DNA of 13,186 bases from Salinicoccus sp. UBA3372 (GTDB lineage Bacteria > Bacillota > Bacilli > Staphylococcales > Salinicoccaceae): contig DEQG01000132.1 of the NCBI GenBank assembly GCA_002360325.1, positions 28,488-41,673 on the forward strand, given 5' to 3'. The notes under the pieces were generated by a model. The model was given only the letters and a program-made list of their open reading frames with translations. It searched no databases and was not told the DNA's origin. The translations under genes were made by a program, and so were the position numbers. Shown piece by piece: positions 1 to 6,670 of this stretch; position 1 is the first letter of the stretch; each line of letters begins with the position of its first letter.

Positions 1-186
1 TTCTAAATGGTTGATGCTGAGTAAGTATTCCGGGGAGTGTCCCTCGCCGGAAATTTCATCAAATAAGCCGCCCATACTTCTGAAGTCCGGTATGCCGCTC
101 GCTACAGAAACGCCCGCGCCTGTGAAAAAGACAATGTTATGCGATTCTGAAATGATATCAGATAGCTGTTGGTATTGCTGTTTCAT
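1..186 (-). CDS. cobB: Sir2-family NAD-dependent protein deacylase, N-terminal part (cut by window edge)
   Basis: Reading the minus strand from an ATG at 184-186 gives an open frame of 62 codons that continues past position 1, so only the N-terminus is present. It contains the sirtuin NAD-binding signature: FFTGAGVSVASGIPDFR at about residues 20-36, with the Gly-Ala-Gly loop and the PDFR stretch that contacts NAD and nicotinamide. It then continues into GGLFDE. Sirtuins remove acetyl or other acyl groups from protein lysines using NAD, in the cytoplasm. A good ribosome binding site (AGAGGAG, plus-strand positions 193-199 read in reverse) lies about 7 bases upstream of the ATG. The gene diverges from the ABC-F gene at 270. 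The catalytic His and any zinc-binding Cys would lie outside the window, so the subclass cannot be judged. Confidence 0.9.
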   Translation of the reverse strand, partial: MKQQYQQLSDIISESHNIVFFTGAGVSVASGIPDFRSMGGLFDEISGEGHSPEYLLSINHLE

Positions 187-269
187 CACTTTTCTCCTCT
201 TATATGTTATTTTAATAGTATCATATTTATGGTATTATCGCTTAAGGAATATATTTAAGGAGAATGTGT
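187..269. promoter_or_regulatory. Divergent intergenic region between cobB and the ABC-F gene
   Basis: This AT-rich gap must hold the start signals for both divergent genes. Toward the ABC-F gene there is a possible -10 box TATTAT at 233-238, but only a poor -35 (TTTTAA at 210-215, 17-base spacer). I could not pick a convincing promoter for the minus strand. The ribosome binding site AAGGAG at 257-262 decides the ABC-F start: it is 7 bases from the ATG at 270 but only 1 base from the ATG at 264. Confidence 0.35.
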
Positions 270-1874
270 ATGTTACAAGTAAGTGACGTAAGTTTACGCT
301 TTGGCGACCGTAAACTTTTTGAAGATGTGAATATTAAATTCACACCTGGAAACTGTTATGGTTTAATCGGAGCAAATGGTGCAGGGAAATCAACTTTCCT
401 GAAAATTTTATCAGGTGAACTTGACACTCAGTCAGGTCACGTATCCATGGGTAAAGATGAGCGCCTTGCTGTGTTGAAACAGGACCAGTTCGGTTATGAA
501 GACTACCGTGTTCTGGATGTAGTATTGATGGGTCATCAGAAACTTTACGATATAATGAATGAAAAAAATGAAATATATATGAAGCCCGACTTCTCGGATG
601 AAGACGGCATCAGAGCTGCCGAGCTCGAAGGTGAATATGGAGAGATGGGCGGCTGGACTGCAGAAAGTGATGCAGAAAGCCTGCTGCACGGACTGGGCAT
701 TGACAGTTCCCTCGTTGAGAAGAATATGTCGGAGCTTGATAACAGTCAGAAAATTAAAGTGCTGCTTGCCCAGAGCCTGTTCGGGAACCCGGACATTTTA
801 CTGCTGGATGAGCCGACAAACGGACTGGATATTGAAGCGATCCAATGGCTGGAAGATTTCCTGATCAACTTTGAAAACACAGTTATCGTCGTTTCTCACG
901 ACCGTCATTTCCTGAATAACATATGCACTCATATTGCAGATCTGGATTTTGGAAAGATACAATTGTATGTAGGAAACTACGATTTCTGGTATCAGTCCAG
1001 CCAGCTTGCACTTCAGATGGCACAGGATCAGAATAAGAAAAAAGAAGAGAAAATCAAGGAACTCAAAGATTTCGTTGCGCGCTTCAGTGCGAACGCTTCA
1101 AAATCCAAACAGGCGACAAGCCGTAAAAAGACGCTTGAAAAAATTGAGCTGGAAGATATCAAACCTTCATCCAGAAGGTATCCTTTCGTCAACTTCACCC
1201 CTGAGCGTGAAATTGGTAACGACATGTTGTATGTCAACGGCCTGACTCATTCAGTGGATGGACAAAAAGTGCTTGATAATGTGAGTTTCACTTTAAATCC
1301 GTATGACAAGGCAGTATTGATGGGGCATACAGAAGTTGCCCGCACTACCCTTCTAAAAATTCTTGCAGGTGAAATCAAGCCTGATGAAGGTGAAGTGAGA
1401 TTCGGTGTGACTACTTCCCAAAGCTATATGCCTAAAGATAACTCTGAGTACTTTGAAGGTGTAAATATAGACCTGGTAGAATGGCTGCGTCAATATGCAC
1501 CTGAAGATGAACAGACAGAAACATTCATCCGCGGCTTCCTGGGCAGAATGCTCTTCAGCGGTGAAGAAGCGAAGAAAAAAGCAAGCGTATTATCAGGTGG
1601 AGAAAAAATGCGTGCAATGCTGAGTAAGATGATGCTGTCCAAAGCGAATGTCATTTTGCTGGACGAGCCGACAAACCATCTTGATCTGGAAAGCATTACA
1701 GCGGTGAACGAAGGATTGAAGAAGTTCAAAGGTTCTATCATATTCACTTCCCACGACTTCGAATTCATCAATACGATTGCAAATAAAGTGATTGAACTTA
1801 AGCCTGAAGGTGCGATTGTCAAAGAGTCCACTTACGAAGAATACCTGAGAGATAAAGGTGTTTTGAAAGTTTAA
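270..1874 (+). CDS. ykpA: ABC-F family ATPase (YkpA/YbiT type)
   Basis: The product has 534 residues with two ATP-binding domains on one chain and no membrane segments, the hallmark of ABC-F proteins. These act on the ribosome rather than as transporters. Domain 1 has Walker A GANGAGKS at 34-41, a degenerate signature (ELDNSQ, about 155-160, instead of LSGGQ), Walker B LLLDEPTNGLD and the switch His in VVSHD at about 207-211. A Lys-rich linker follows at about 240-305. Domain 2 has a degenerate Walker A (GHTEVARTT, 352-360), an intact LSGGE signature at 441-445, Walker B VILLDEPTNHLD and FTSHD. I recognise the sequence as close to the staphylococcal YkpA-type protein. The start at 270 is preferred over the in-frame ATG at 264 because of AAGGAG spacing. 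No terminator is visible after the stop; the next promoter begins within a few bases. The exact ribosomal role of this subfamily is not settled, and it should not be read as a drug-resistance factor without further evidence. Confidence 0.93.
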   Translation: MLQVSDVSLRFGDRKLFEDVNIKFTPGNCYGLIGANGAGKSTFLKILSGELDTQSGHVSMGKDERLAVLKQDQFGYEDYRVLDVVLMGHQKLYDIMNEKNEIYMKPDFSDEDGIRAAELEGEYGEMGGWTAESDAESLLHGLGIDSSLVEKNMSELDNSQKIKVLLAQSLFGNPDILLLDEPTNGLDIEAIQWLEDFLINFENTVIVVSHDRHFLNNICTHIADLDFGKIQLYVGNYDFWYQSSQLALQMAQDQNKKKEEKIKELKDFVARFSANASKSKQATSRKKTLEKIELEDIKPSSRRYPFVNFTPEREIGNDMLYVNGLTHSVDGQKVLDNVSFTLNPYDKAVLMGHTEVARTTLLKILAGEIKPDEGEVRFGVTTSQSYMPKDNSEYFEGVNIDLVEWLRQYAPEDEQTETFIRGFLGRMLFSGEEAKKKASVLSGGEKMRAMLSKMMLSKANVILLDEPTNHLDLESITAVNEGLKKFKGSIIFTSHDFEFINTIANKVIELKPEGAIVKESTYEEYLRDKGVLKV

Positions 1875-1876
1875 GG

Positions 1877-1905
1877 TTTACTTTCTGAAACTTAGTGGGT
1901 ATAAT
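1877..1905 (+). promoter_or_regulatory. Sigma-A promoter of the lysine operon
   Basis: A perfect -10 box TATAAT lies at 1900-1905 and a -35 box TTTACT (4 of 6 to TTGACA) at 1877-1882, with an ideal 17-base spacer. Transcription should begin near 1911-1914, just upstream of the lysine riboswitch. The -35 starts only two bases after the stop codon of the ABC-F gene, so read-through from that gene into the riboswitch is also possible. Confidence 0.75.
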
Positions 1906-1924
1906 GATATTTAATAATTAAATA

Positions 1925-2101
1925 GCGAGATGAGGCGCATCGATCATCAGTAACTTATTAATCATTAATTCTCGGGGATTATAATAAGTGAAAGGGTAAG
2001 ATGCCGAAACGGTCTATTTTTCGAGAGGTAGGCTGTTGGGTCACTAGGTTAAGAGCTAATGACTTGTCATTATTATAATGATAATGGAGTGCATCACTTG
2101 T
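1925..2101 (+). promoter_or_regulatory. Lysine riboswitch (L box) aptamer
   Basis: The leader between the promoter and asd carries the conserved L-box landmarks in the right order. GAGGCGC is at 1932-1938 after the P1 5' strand. AGTAA is at 1949-1953 and GTGAAAGGG at 1988-1996. GCCGAA is at 2003-2008 and GGCTGTTGGGTC at 2031-2042. GGAGTGCATC (2086-2095) forms the 3' closing side. The core of P1 is GATG (1929-1932) with CATC (2092-2095), extended imperfectly outward. L boxes bind L-lysine and in Gram-positives usually end transcription of lysine synthesis or transport genes when lysine is plentiful. The location in front of asd and six further lysine genes fits this exactly. The call rests on motif reading; helix boundaries are approximate. 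Confidence 0.92.
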
Positions 2102-2112
2102 ATATAAACTTT

Positions 2113-2143
2113 AACAAGTCCGGCATTCCGGGCTTGTTTTTTT
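2113..2143 (+). terminator. Riboswitch-controlled intrinsic terminator before asd
   Basis: An 11-bp stem (arms 2113-2123 and 2128-2138, one G-U pair) with a CATT tetraloop runs into seven Ts at 2137-2143. The segment ACTTGT at 2096-2101, at the 3' edge of the aptamer, can pair with ACAAGT at 2114-2119 inside the left arm. That alternative pairing is a 6-bp antiterminator. Lysine binding would tie up the 2092-2101 region in P1 and let the terminator form. Confidence 0.9.
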
Positions 2144-2194
2144 ATTATCTGAAAATTATCTCGTTCTTTAATAACATTATTAGGAGGAATTTTA

Positions 2195-3178
2195 ATGGTA
2201 AAAGTTGCAGTTGTTGGCGCTACCGGCGTTGTAGGTAGCAAATTGATTGAAATGTTGGAGCATTATGAAATTAAATATGATGAACTGGTATTATTTGCTT
2301 CTAAAAGATCTGCCGGTAAGGAAGTTTCAATCAGTGGACAAACATATGTTATTCAAGAACTTACTGAAGAAAGAGCACAGGAGAAGTTTGACTATGTCGT
2401 GATGAGTGCCGGCGGATCAACGAGTGAAAAGTTCGCCCCGCTGTTTGAAGAAAGCGGCGCAATCGTCATAGACAACTCCAGCCACTGGAGAATGAAAGAA
2501 GATGTGGACCTGATCGTCCCTGAGATCAATAAGCCGAAATTCAAAAGAAATATCATAGCGAACCCGAACTGTTCAACGATTCAATCGGTTGTAGCTCTGC
2601 AGCCGCTGCAGGATAAATTTGGAGTCAAAAGAGTCCATTACGCAACTTATCAAAGTGTCTCAGGTTCAGGTGAAGGCGGTATACGCGACCTGGAGGAAGG
2701 TGCCAATGGAGCAGAACCGACCACCTATCCTCACCCTATCTACAATAATGTTCTGCCTCACATCGATGATTTTCTGGATGACGGCTATACAAAAGAAGAA
2801 AAGAAAATGATAGATGAAACAAAGAAAATATTGGAAGATGATTCCATCGACGTTACTGCAACATGTGTCAGAGTTCCAATCGTCACAAGCCACGCAGTCC
2901 AGATGAACGTCACTCTTGATAACGAGGCGACAGTGGATGAAGTGAAAAAAGCATTTGAAGGTTTTCCTCACATTGTAGTTATGGATAATCCGGAAAATAA
3001 TGAGTACCCGACACCGCTTGATGCAGCAGACCGTTCCGAAATCTTTGTCGGCAGAATCCGCAAAGACCCTACTCTTCCGAATACATTCCATGTCTGGTGT
3101 GTAGGAGACAATTTATTAAAAGGAGCGGCACAGAACACTGTCCAGATTCTGAAGTCATTAATGGATAATAATAATTAA
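2195..3178 (+). CDS. asd: Aspartate-semialdehyde dehydrogenase
   Basis: This cytoplasmic enzyme reduces aspartyl phosphate to L-aspartate 4-semialdehyde with NADPH, the branch point to lysine/DAP and to threonine/methionine. The 327-residue product starts with the Rossmann loop GATGVVG (8-14). It has the active-site stretch NPNCST with the nucleophilic Cys126, the acylation-loop region SGSGEGG (156-162) and the substrate-binding RVPIVTSH with Arg226 and the catalytic His233. Length is close to the staphylococcal enzyme. The ATG at 2195 has an ideal AGGAGG at 2182-2187, 7 bases upstream. It is the first gene after the lysine riboswitch; in S. aureus lysC comes first, and it is absent here. Because asd also feeds threonine and methionine, riboswitch control of asd would tie those pathways to lysine unless another promoter or asd copy exists. 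Confidence 0.97.
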   Translation: MVKVAVVGATGVVGSKLIEMLEHYEIKYDELVLFASKRSAGKEVSISGQTYVIQELTEERAQEKFDYVVMSAGGSTSEKFAPLFEESGAIVIDNSSHWRMKEDVDLIVPEINKPKFKRNIIANPNCSTIQSVVALQPLQDKFGVKRVHYATYQSVSGSGEGGIRDLEEGANGAEPTTYPHPIYNNVLPHIDDFLDDGYTKEEKKMIDETKKILEDDSIDVTATCVRVPIVTSHAVQMNVTLDNEATVDEVKKAFEGFPHIVVMDNPENNEYPTPLDAADRSEIFVGRIRKDPTLPNTFHVWCVGDNLLKGAAQNTVQILKSLMDNNN

Positions 3179-3192
3179 TAGGAGTGTTATAT

Positions 3193-4083
3193 ATGAACCC
3201 GATTTTTGAAGGTATTGGAGTTGCAATGACTACCCCGTTTAATAATAACGAAGTTGACTATGACGCTTTTAGCAGACATATAGAATATTTAATCGAAAAC
3301 GATACCCAGGCACTGATCATCAACGGAACGACAGGTGAATCCCCTACCCTGACAAGTGAGGAGATCAGACAATTGATCGAAGTGGGAATCGAAACAGCTG
3401 ACGGCCGTATACCGGTCATCGCAGGAACAGGTACAAATTCGACCATGAATTCAATTGAACTGTCGAAGTTTGCGATGGATGCAGGTGCAGACGGTGTAAT
3501 GCTGATTACTCCGTACTACAACAAGTCTAATCAGAAAGGTCTTGTTGCACATTTCAGTGCGATTGCAGATGCAATCGACATACCTGTCATTCTTTATAAC
3601 GTACCCGGCAGAACAGGAATGACCATCGAGCCGGAAACGGTTCTTGAATTGAGCGGCCATCCTAATATAGTCGCATTGAAAGATGCGGTCGGAGACTTGA
3701 ACTATACTATCAAAGTATTGAACATGATCGACCAGGATGAATTCGTACTGTACAGCGGCAATGATGATAACTTTGCCGATTTCATCCAGCTTGGCGGAAA
3801 AGGTCTGATCAGTGTTGTGGGCAATGTCATTCCGGGAGAGCTTCAGAACGTCTATGAAAGAATGGTTTCCGGCGACTACACTGCGAAGCATACTTTCACA
3901 AGTCTTATGCCGGTGATTGATGCTGTACAGGTGGACGTCAACCCTATTCCAATCAAAGTGCTGACAAGTGAACTCGGCTTCGGCAACTATGAATTGAGAC
4001 TGCCTTTATTGCCTGTGGAAACACAGACGCGTGATGAAATTGTAAAAGCATATGAGAATTTCAAAGAAGGATCAAGAGTATGA
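3193..4083 (+). CDS. dapA: 4-hydroxy-tetrahydrodipicolinate synthase
   Basis: DapA condenses aspartate semialdehyde with pyruvate, the first committed step of DAP/lysine synthesis. The product has 296 residues in a single TIM barrel. Family residues are in place: NGTTGES (44-50) with Thr46 and Thr47, LITPYYNK with Tyr109, LYNVPGR with Tyr135 and Arg140, and ALKDA with the Schiff-base Lys163. These match the E. coli positions within two residues. I chose the ATG at 3193 over an in-frame GTG at 3184 because AGGAG (3180-3184) is 8 bases before the ATG and overlaps the GTG. It lies 14 bases after asd and its stop overlaps the dapB start by 4 bases, implying coupled translation. Confidence 0.96.
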   Translation: MNPIFEGIGVAMTTPFNNNEVDYDAFSRHIEYLIENDTQALIINGTTGESPTLTSEEIRQLIEVGIETADGRIPVIAGTGTNSTMNSIELSKFAMDAGADGVMLITPYYNKSNQKGLVAHFSAIADAIDIPVILYNVPGRTGMTIEPETVLELSGHPNIVALKDAVGDLNYTIKVLNMIDQDEFVLYSGNDDNFADFIQLGGKGLISVVGNVIPGELQNVYERMVSGDYTAKHTFTSLMPVIDAVQVDVNPIPIKVLTSELGFGNYELRLPLLPVETQTRDEIVKAYENFKEGSRV

Positions 4084-4805
4084 AGGTTCTGCTCATAGGC
4101 TATGGTGCAATGAATAAGATCACTGAACGTCTGCTTATAGAAGCGGGACACGAAGTGGTCGGTGTCATTGCGCGCACAAACGATTCAGACTATCCGGAAT
4201 ATGAAAATATCGATGATGCCGGCGCAGATGCAGCGATTGATTTTTCCAATCCTGAACTGCTGCTGCCGTTGATTGAAAAAGACTTTAAAACACCTGTCGT
4301 CATTGCCACAACAGGTGAAAAAGACACAATCGTCGACACGTTGAAATCGAGAAGCGAAAGCGCTCCGGTTTTCTTCAGTGCGAATATGAGTTATGGTGTA
4401 CATGTTCTGAACAACCTGCTGCAAAGCGCATTGGAACAGCTCGATGATTTCGATCTTGAACTCATCGAAGCCCACCATAATAAAAAAGTCGACGCACCAA
4501 GCGGTACACTGGTAAAGCTTCTTGATACAGCACTTGAACATCGCGACAGCAGTCACGCAGTCTATGACCGCTCCGATGTCTACCAGCAGAGAGATGAGAA
4601 AGAAATCGGTGTATCGGCCATCAGGGGCGGTACCATTGTGGGTGAACACACTGCGCTGTTTGCAGGACTTGATGAAGTGATTGAAATCAGACATCGCGCA
4701 CAGTCGAAAGAGATATTTGCAAACGGCGCGATAAAAGCAGCAGAAGTATTACAGAATAAGGATGTCGGTTTTTACGATTATAATAATTTATTTAAAGGAG
4801 AATAA
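4080..4805 (+). CDS. dapB: 4-hydroxy-tetrahydrodipicolinate reductase
   Basis: DapB reduces the DapA product to tetrahydrodipicolinate with NAD(P)H. The 241-residue protein begins with a Rossmann dinucleotide-binding segment, [10 protein letters not shown] (4-13). It carries the DapB signature [14 protein letters not shown] (130-143), with catalytic His132/His133 and Lys136 and the substrate-binding SGT. ATTGE (76-80) matches the nucleotide-side loop. The ATG overlaps the dapA TGA as ATGA, with AAGGA about 8 bases upstream inside dapA. The protein is somewhat shorter than the roughly 270 residues of the E. coli and Bacillus enzymes but similar to the staphylococcal one. Confidence 0.96.
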   Translation: MKVLLIGYGAMNKITERLLIEAGHEVVGVIARTNDSDYPEYENIDDAGADAAIDFSNPELLLPLIEKDFKTPVVIATTGEKDTIVDTLKSRSESAPVFFSANMSYGVHVLNNLLQSALEQLDDFDLELIEAHHNKKVDAPSGTLVKLLDTALEHRDSSHAVYDRSDVYQQRDEKEIGVSAIRGGTIVGEHTALFAGLDEVIEIRHRAQSKEIFANGAIKAAEVLQNKDVGFYDYNNLFKGE

Positions 4806-4808
4806 TTG

Positions 4809-5525
4809 ATGGAAAAGTTTACAGCAGAGGACATAATTCAATATATATCGGATGCTAAGAAGGAAACACCAGTAAAAGTACATGCAAATGGAAGTTTCGG
4901 GGATGTAGCCTTCCCTGATAACTTTAAAGTTTTTGGATGCAAGAGCTCAAAGACGATCTTTGCAGATTATGATGAATTCAATGAATTCTATAATGATAAT
5001 AAAGATATTTTTACAGAGATAGAAATTGAACAGGACCGCAGAAATTCAGCTATTCCATTAAAAGATCTGACAAATACAAAAGCGCGTATCGAACCTGGTG
5101 CGTTCATCCGTGAGCATGCAGTAATCGAAGACGGTGCAGTGATCATGATGGGTGCAACTATCAATATCGGTGCAATCGTCGGCGAAGGCACGATGGTCGA
5201 TATGAATGCTTCCCTCGGTGGCCGTGCGACGACAGGAAAAAATGTTCATGTCGGTGCAGGTGCAGTACTTGCGGGTGTCATCGAACCGCCAAGCGCTTCC
5301 CCTGTCGTCATCGAAGATGACGTTCTGATCGGTGCAAACGCAGTCATTTTAGAAGGTGTACGTGTAGGAAAAGGCGCTATTGTGGCAGCAGGCGCAATCG
5401 TTACGGAAGATGTACCTGAAGGTGCAGTCGTTGCGGGTACTCCTGCGAGAGTCATCAAACAGGCAAGTGAAGTTGAAGGCTCAAAAAGAGAAATTGTCTC
5501 TGCATTAAGGAAATTAAATGACTGA
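4809..5525 (+). CDS. dapH: Tetrahydrodipicolinate N-acetyltransferase
   Basis: DapH transfers an acetyl group from acetyl-CoA to tetrahydrodipicolinate, defining the acetylase branch of DAP synthesis rather than the succinylase branch. The 238-residue product has an N-terminal helical/mixed domain (1-90) and then a left-handed beta-helix of hexapeptide repeats from about 91 to 212. Visible repeats include IEPGAFI, IEDGAVI, IGANAVI and VGKGAIV. The CoA-side stretch [19 protein letters not shown] is at 134-152. It is called dapD in many staphylococcal annotations, but length and sequence fit the acetyltransferase (DapH) type, not succinyl-transferase DapD. The ATG at 4809 is 8 bases after AAAGGAG (4794-4800); an in-frame TTG at 4806 is less likely. 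It lies 3 bases after dapB and overlaps the next gene by 8 bases. Confidence 0.94.
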   Translation: MEKFTAEDIIQYISDAKKETPVKVHANGSFGDVAFPDNFKVFGCKSSKTIFADYDEFNEFYNDNKDIFTEIEIEQDRRNSAIPLKDLTNTKARIEPGAFIREHAVIEDGAVIMMGATINIGAIVGEGTMVDMNASLGGRATTGKNVHVGAGAVLAGVIEPPSASPVVIEDDVLIGANAVILEGVRVGKGAIVAAGAIVTEDVPEGAVVAGTPARVIKQASEVEGSKREIVSALRKLND

Positions 5526-6660
5526 GATTGAATTTGTAACAAAACATCGAAGGTCTCTGCATGAAAATCCCGAACTCAGCATGAATGAGTTCGAAACAAC
5601 ATCATATATAATAGAGATTATAGAATCTCTGGGTGTTGATTATACGCAACCACTTCCTACAGGGGTGGTTGCGTATTTAAAAGGGAGCAGTAATACAACC
5701 CTTGGATTTCGAGCAGATATTGACGCGCTGCCAATACACGAAGAGAACGATGTGCCCTACAAAAGTAAAAATGAAGGCGTAATGCATGCGTGCGGTCATG
5801 ACGGACACACGGCCGCGCTGCTTTTATTCCTCAAAAGATGCAAGAATTTAAAAGATGAAGGTGCACTCCCGCATAACTGCTATTTCATATTCCAGCCGAG
5901 TGAAGAAACGATGGCCGGTGCAAAACAGCTTATAGACAAGTGGACGGACCGACAGCCGATCGATGCGATATTCGGCATTCATATCATGCCTGATGAAACC
6001 ACAGGTCTTGCCCTCTTCAGGGATAATGAGATCACAGCAAGTGCGACTGAATACCGGTTTTATATTAACGGCTTGTCTGCCCATGTGGCAAATAAGCATA
6101 ACGGTAAATCTGCGGTCGAAGCACTGATGTTCATCACACGTGAAATTACTCAGATTCAGCAGTTCCATCTGGATGGTCTGAACCGTAACATCATCCATAT
6201 CGGACAGATGAATGCCGGTGAAGCCATTAACACGGTGCCGTCAAACGGCTATCTTGAAGGGACTATCAGAACGTATGAGGAAGATGATCTTGGCATCATA
6301 AAGAACCATATGGAAAAAATAAAAACCAGTGCGATGAATTTGTATGACTGTGAAATTGAACTGACATACAATGAAGGTTATCCGCCTGTTAAAAATACGC
6401 CGGCACTGCAGGATGTTGTATATGACAGCGTCCAGGCGACAGGAATGGAAGCCGTAATAAAAGATAAGCCGTATCTGTTCGGAGAAGATTTCAGCTTTTA
6501 CGATGAGATTGCTCCGACATACTTTATATTTGTCGGTGCCCAGGACACGGCACAGGACTTTACAAGCAGTCTGCATACTTCTACATTCAACTTTGATGAA
6601 TCGGTACTGATCAAAGTCGCAGACTATTATGAAAATATATTAAAGAATTATAGTAACTGA
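5518..6660 (+). CDS. dapL: N-acetyldiaminopimelate deacetylase (M20D metallo-amidohydrolase)
   Basis: The 380-residue protein is an M20D amidohydrolase, often annotated in staphylococci as hippurate hydrolase. In this operon it is best read as the enzyme that removes the acetyl group from N-acetyl-LL-DAP to give LL-DAP. Metal-ligand motifs are present: RADIDALP (65-72), [10 protein letters not shown] with Cys92 and His94 (90-99), FQPSEE with Glu129/Glu130, GIHIMP with His155, and SLHTS with His353. The dimerisation domain falls roughly between 170 and 285. It overlaps the end of dapH by 8 bases, so translation is probably coupled. A perfect 12-bp inverted repeat lies inside the coding region at 5642-5676. 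The family also cleaves other N-acyl amino acids, so specificity rests on context. Confidence 0.88.
   Translation: MTEIEFVTKHRRSLHENPELSMNEFETTSYIIEIIESLGVDYTQPLPTGVVAYLKGSSNTTLGFRADIDALPIHEENDVPYKSKNEGVMHACGHDGHTAALLLFLKRCKNLKDEGALPHNCYFIFQPSEETMAGAKQLIDKWTDRQPIDAIFGIHIMPDETTGLALFRDNEITASATEYRFYINGLSAHVANKHNGKSAVEALMFITREITQIQQFHLDGLNRNIIHIGQMNAGEAINTVPSNGYLEGTIRTYEEDDLGIIKNHMEKIKTSAMNLYDCEIELTYNEGYPPVKNTPALQDVVYDSVQATGMEAVIKDKPYLFGEDFSFYDEIAPTYFIFVGAQDTAQDFTSSLHTSTFNFDESVLIKVADYYENILKNYSN
5642..5676 (+). repeat. Perfect 12-bp inverted repeat inside dapL
   Basis: The arm at 5642-5653 (ATACGCAACCAC) is the exact reverse complement of 5665-5676, with an 11-base spacer. In RNA the stem can extend inward by two G-U pairs and one C-G pair, leaving a 5-base loop. 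It lies in codons of dapL (about residues 42-53). Only TTTAAAA follows, so it is a poor terminator on sequence grounds. Confidence 0.8.
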
Positions 6661-6670
6661 GGTTGATAAA

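Noticed and set aside
11..286. Plus-strand open frame of 91 codons over the left edge
   Set aside because: It lies antisense to the clear sirtuin N-terminus (GAG loop and PDFR motif on the minus strand) and runs past the ABC-F start; no ribosome binding site or recognisable domain.
2666..3091. Antisense open frames inside asd (141 codons) and dapA (3451-3891, 146 codons)
   Set aside because: Both are reverse-strand shadows of well-supported genes, with no domain or promoter evidence.
4185..4694. Long antisense open frame (169 codons) inside dapB
   Set aside because: It lies wholly antisense to dapB, which has all its catalytic motifs. The Cys/Phe/Ile-rich translation is typical of a complementary-frame shadow, and no ribosome binding site is seen.
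4809..5525. Succinyltransferase (true DapD) as the product of the fourth operon gene
   Set aside because: The protein is about 238 residues with the DapH-type layout, and the next gene is an M20D deacetylase; both fit the acetylase branch.
5642..5676. Inverted repeat as an intrinsic terminator of the upstream operon half
   Set aside because: The stem is strong but is followed only by TTTAAAA rather than a T tract, and it lies inside an intact reading frame.
5518..6660. Hippurate hydrolase annotation
   Set aside because: It is a traditional label for this family in staphylococci; the position inside a riboswitch-controlled lysine operon fits acetyl-DAP deacetylase better.
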